Source: an uncultured Lachnospiraceae bacterium
GTDB lineage: Bacteria > Bacillota > Clostridia > Lachnospirales > Lachnospiraceae
Direction of reading: 5' to 3'
Assembly: GCA_947625775.1 (NCBI GenBank)
Contig: CANQPM010000001.1
Span: 62,001 to 126,000 of the forward strand
DNA: 64,000 nucleotides
Shown here: positions 62,425 through 64,000 of the stretch, piece by piece
How the letters are laid out: each line of letters begins with the position of its first letter
Position numbering within the stretch: the stretch's first letter is position 1
The notes under the pieces: model-generated
The model's database searches: none
Seen by the model: the letters and a program-made list of their open reading frames with translations, nothing else
Told to the model about the DNA's origin: nothing
Translations under genes and position numbers: made by a program

Positions 62425-64000
62425 CTAATCCAGTTCAAACATGCTTGTGTTTGATGAAAGATTGTCGGACATCGTTATAATCGTATCTACGTCCTGGCTG
62501 CACTCGGTAACAATATTCCTGAGCTCCTGCATAGATGCCGAGGTTTCCTCCGTGCTCGCCGCATTCTCCTCAGAAAGAGTGGCAAGGCTTTCAATCGCCT
62601 GGAGCACATTGTCTTTAAGACCGTTGAGGTTCTCTACCTCCTTGCGGATATTGTCTACCGCGCCGCCGACCTCGTTTATCTCCATATTGAGGTTGCCGAA
62701 TACTGACTTGGTATTCTGCAGCTCAGCGCCCTGCTTGTCGATTACCTCCGTAACCTGCTTCATTGTGTCTACCGTGACATTTGAATTTTTGATGAGCAGG
62801 TCTATAATGCCCGTGATGCGGTTCGCCGACTCTGCCGACTGGTCTGCAAGCTTCCTTATCTCGTCCGCCACTACCGCAAAGCCCCTGCCCTGCTCTCCCG
62901 CTCTCGCAGCCTCTATGCTGGCATTGAGCGAAAGCAGGCTCGTCTGATCCGCTATATCCGTGATGACATCGGCCGCCGACTGAATATCAAGCGCCGACTG
63001 GTTTGTCATATTCGTCTGCTCATATACTACGTCAAACGCCTGCTTTGTCTCATCGCTTATCTTGATAAGCTCTACAAGCGTCGCGTCAACGCTTCTGTTG
63101 TACTCGCGCATCTTATCCGTGTTGCCCACAAGCTGTTCTACGTTCTGCGACGTGCTCTCTATGGCATTGCCCATATCCTGCAGCTCTGTGCCGACATCTG
63201 CCGTGTTCTGCGCCTGCTGGGTAGAACTGTACGCCATTTCCTCCACAGCGCGGTCAACATTTCCTATGTAATCCGTCATACTCTTGAACGAGTCGGAGAA
63301 ATTGCCTGATATTCCCTCCAAATCGCCCGACGCGCCCTTAATATTGTTTACAATCGTCGAAAGACTGTTGATAAGCTTGTTTACACTGTGGGCTATGTCG
63401 CCTACTTCATCTGCGCGCTGAAGGAGCTTCTCGTCAACACTGGTGTTAAGCTTGCCCTCCGCTAAGCTGTTTAAGCTTGCAATAACGTTTATTATTACCG
63501 CGAGTATGCTCTTTACGCTGAAAATAGTCAATACCACGCTGACTGCAAAAATCACTATCAGTACCATAAGGCTCAACATTAGGTTCTGCGAATAAATCGC
63601 CTTTATGTTTGACTTGTCAAGACCTACGAAGGTCATACCGATAATCTCATCGGAATTCTGCTGGTACAGCGGACAGTACATCGCGTAATACTCCTTGCCC
63701 GCGATAACCACATGGTCAGAGTAATAGTCCTGCCCCTCAACCACTACGGTCTGGTATATTTCAGGATCCGCCGTCGTGCCCGTCATACGCGTGCCCGTCT
63801 CGTCAACAAGGCTCGTCGCCACACGGACATCTCCGTAAAATACCGTAACCTGCAGGTCAACCTCCTTGCTGAAATTATCGAAAAAAGCCGTGTTGTCGCT
63901 TACATTTTTCTTGCCCTTGTAAAATTTGCCGTTGGTGTACATATATGTACCGTTTGCCAGATTGCCCACCGAAACCTCAAACGCGTACTGCGCCGCGCTC
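62425..64000 (-). CDS. methyl-accepting chemotaxis protein (5' end beyond window)
   Basis: The coding frame runs in from the window edge, so the start is missing. Visible are most of a Cache sensor ([38 protein letters not shown]), a helix at [24 protein letters not shown] and the methyl-accepting coiled coil with hairpin tip [20 protein letters not shown]. Its sensor and layout match the receptor at 50451-52202, but the cytoplasmic parts are clearly different, so this is an old duplication rather than a recent one. A GTG at 63969 is in frame but is probably internal. Confidence 0.93.
   Translation of the reverse strand, partial: SAAQYAFEVSVGNLANGTYMYTNGKFYKGKKNVSDNTAFFDNFSKEVDLQVTVFYGDVRVATSLVDETGTRMTGTTADPEIYQTVVVEGQDYYSDHVVIAGKEYYAMYCPLYQQNSDEIIGMTFVGLDKSNIKAIYSQNLMLSLMVLIVIFAVSVVLTIFSVKSILAVIINVIASLNSLAEGKLNTSVDEKLLQRADEVGDIAHSVNKLINSLSTIVNNIKGASGDLEGISGNFSDSFKSMTDYIGNVDRAVEEMAYSSTQQAQNTADVGTELQDMGNAIESTSQNVEQLVGNTDKMREYNRSVDATLVELIKISDETKQAFDVVYEQTNMTNQSALDIQSAADVITDIADQTSLLSLNASIEAARAGEQGRGFAVVADEIRKLADQSAESANRITGIIDLLIKNSNVTVDTMKQVTEVIDKQGAELQNTKSVFGNLNMEINEVGGAVDNIRKEVENLNGLKDNVLQAIESLATLSEENAASTEETSASMQELRNIVTECSQDVDTIITMSDNLSSNTSMFELD

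Overview
The window looks like a chromosomal segment of a spore-forming member of the Clostridia, most likely Lachnospiraceae. Supporting signs are spoVG, dipicolinate synthase genes dpaA/dpaB, a class III fructose-1,6-bisphosphatase, paired GlgC/GlgD subunits, an ammonium channel fused to its P-II regulator, clear AGGAGG ribosome binding sites and frequent ATA codons. The spoVG, prs, pth and mfd genes also sit close together in Bacillus subtilis, so this may be an old conserved neighbourhood. No tRNA, rRNA, CRISPR array or intact insertion sequence was seen.

1-11 kb is housekeeping. Minus strand: mfd (cut by the window edge), pth, spoVG and the glycogen pair glgC-glgD. Plus strand: murC, a DnaD-like primosome protein, a DnaI/DnaC-like helicase loader and a long-form prs. 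A cluster of DnaA-box-like 9-mers lies between murC and the dnaD-like gene. galE follows on the minus strand.

11-15 kb is an accessory patch: a broken and an intact Rpn-type PD-(D/E)XK nuclease gene, and a small regulator that joins a transposase-type helix-turn-helix to an XRE domain. 15-31 kb is one long minus-strand exopolysaccharide operon. In transcription order it encodes an LCP attachment protein, an acidic secreted protein, an SH3-domain membrane protein, a Wzz-like protein, a phosphoglycosyl transferase, GT2, WecB, a GT11 fucosyltransferase, two further glycosyltransferases, a Wzy polymerase, another glycosyltransferase, a wrecked second polymerase and a Wzx flippase. A second XRE regulator lies just upstream, and two copies of one palindrome lie at and behind the predicted operon promoter. 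The distal half is visibly A+T-richer than the rest.

31-47 kb holds a lipoprotein, gdhA, a Na/Pi cotransporter, a MATE exporter, a YetA/PL26-like lyase, two membrane proteins, an anion permease and the sporulation set dpaA-dpaB-asnB. 47-64 kb holds a two-component system, two chemoreceptors, Amt-PII, acetyltransferases, a cyclophilin, fbp, small unknown proteins, a bactofilin and an ECF S component.

The most unusual signals are: (i) two copies of an intergenic palindromic element, at 33.8 and 58.4 kb, whose 25-bp arms differ at five positions, each compensated in the partner arm; (ii) the transposase-HTH/XRE fusion and its XRE paralogue flanking the polysaccharide cluster, with a repeated candidate operator; (iii) gapless head-to-tail DnaA-box-like 9-mers before the replication genes; and (iv) a terminator hairpin immediately behind the amt promoter.
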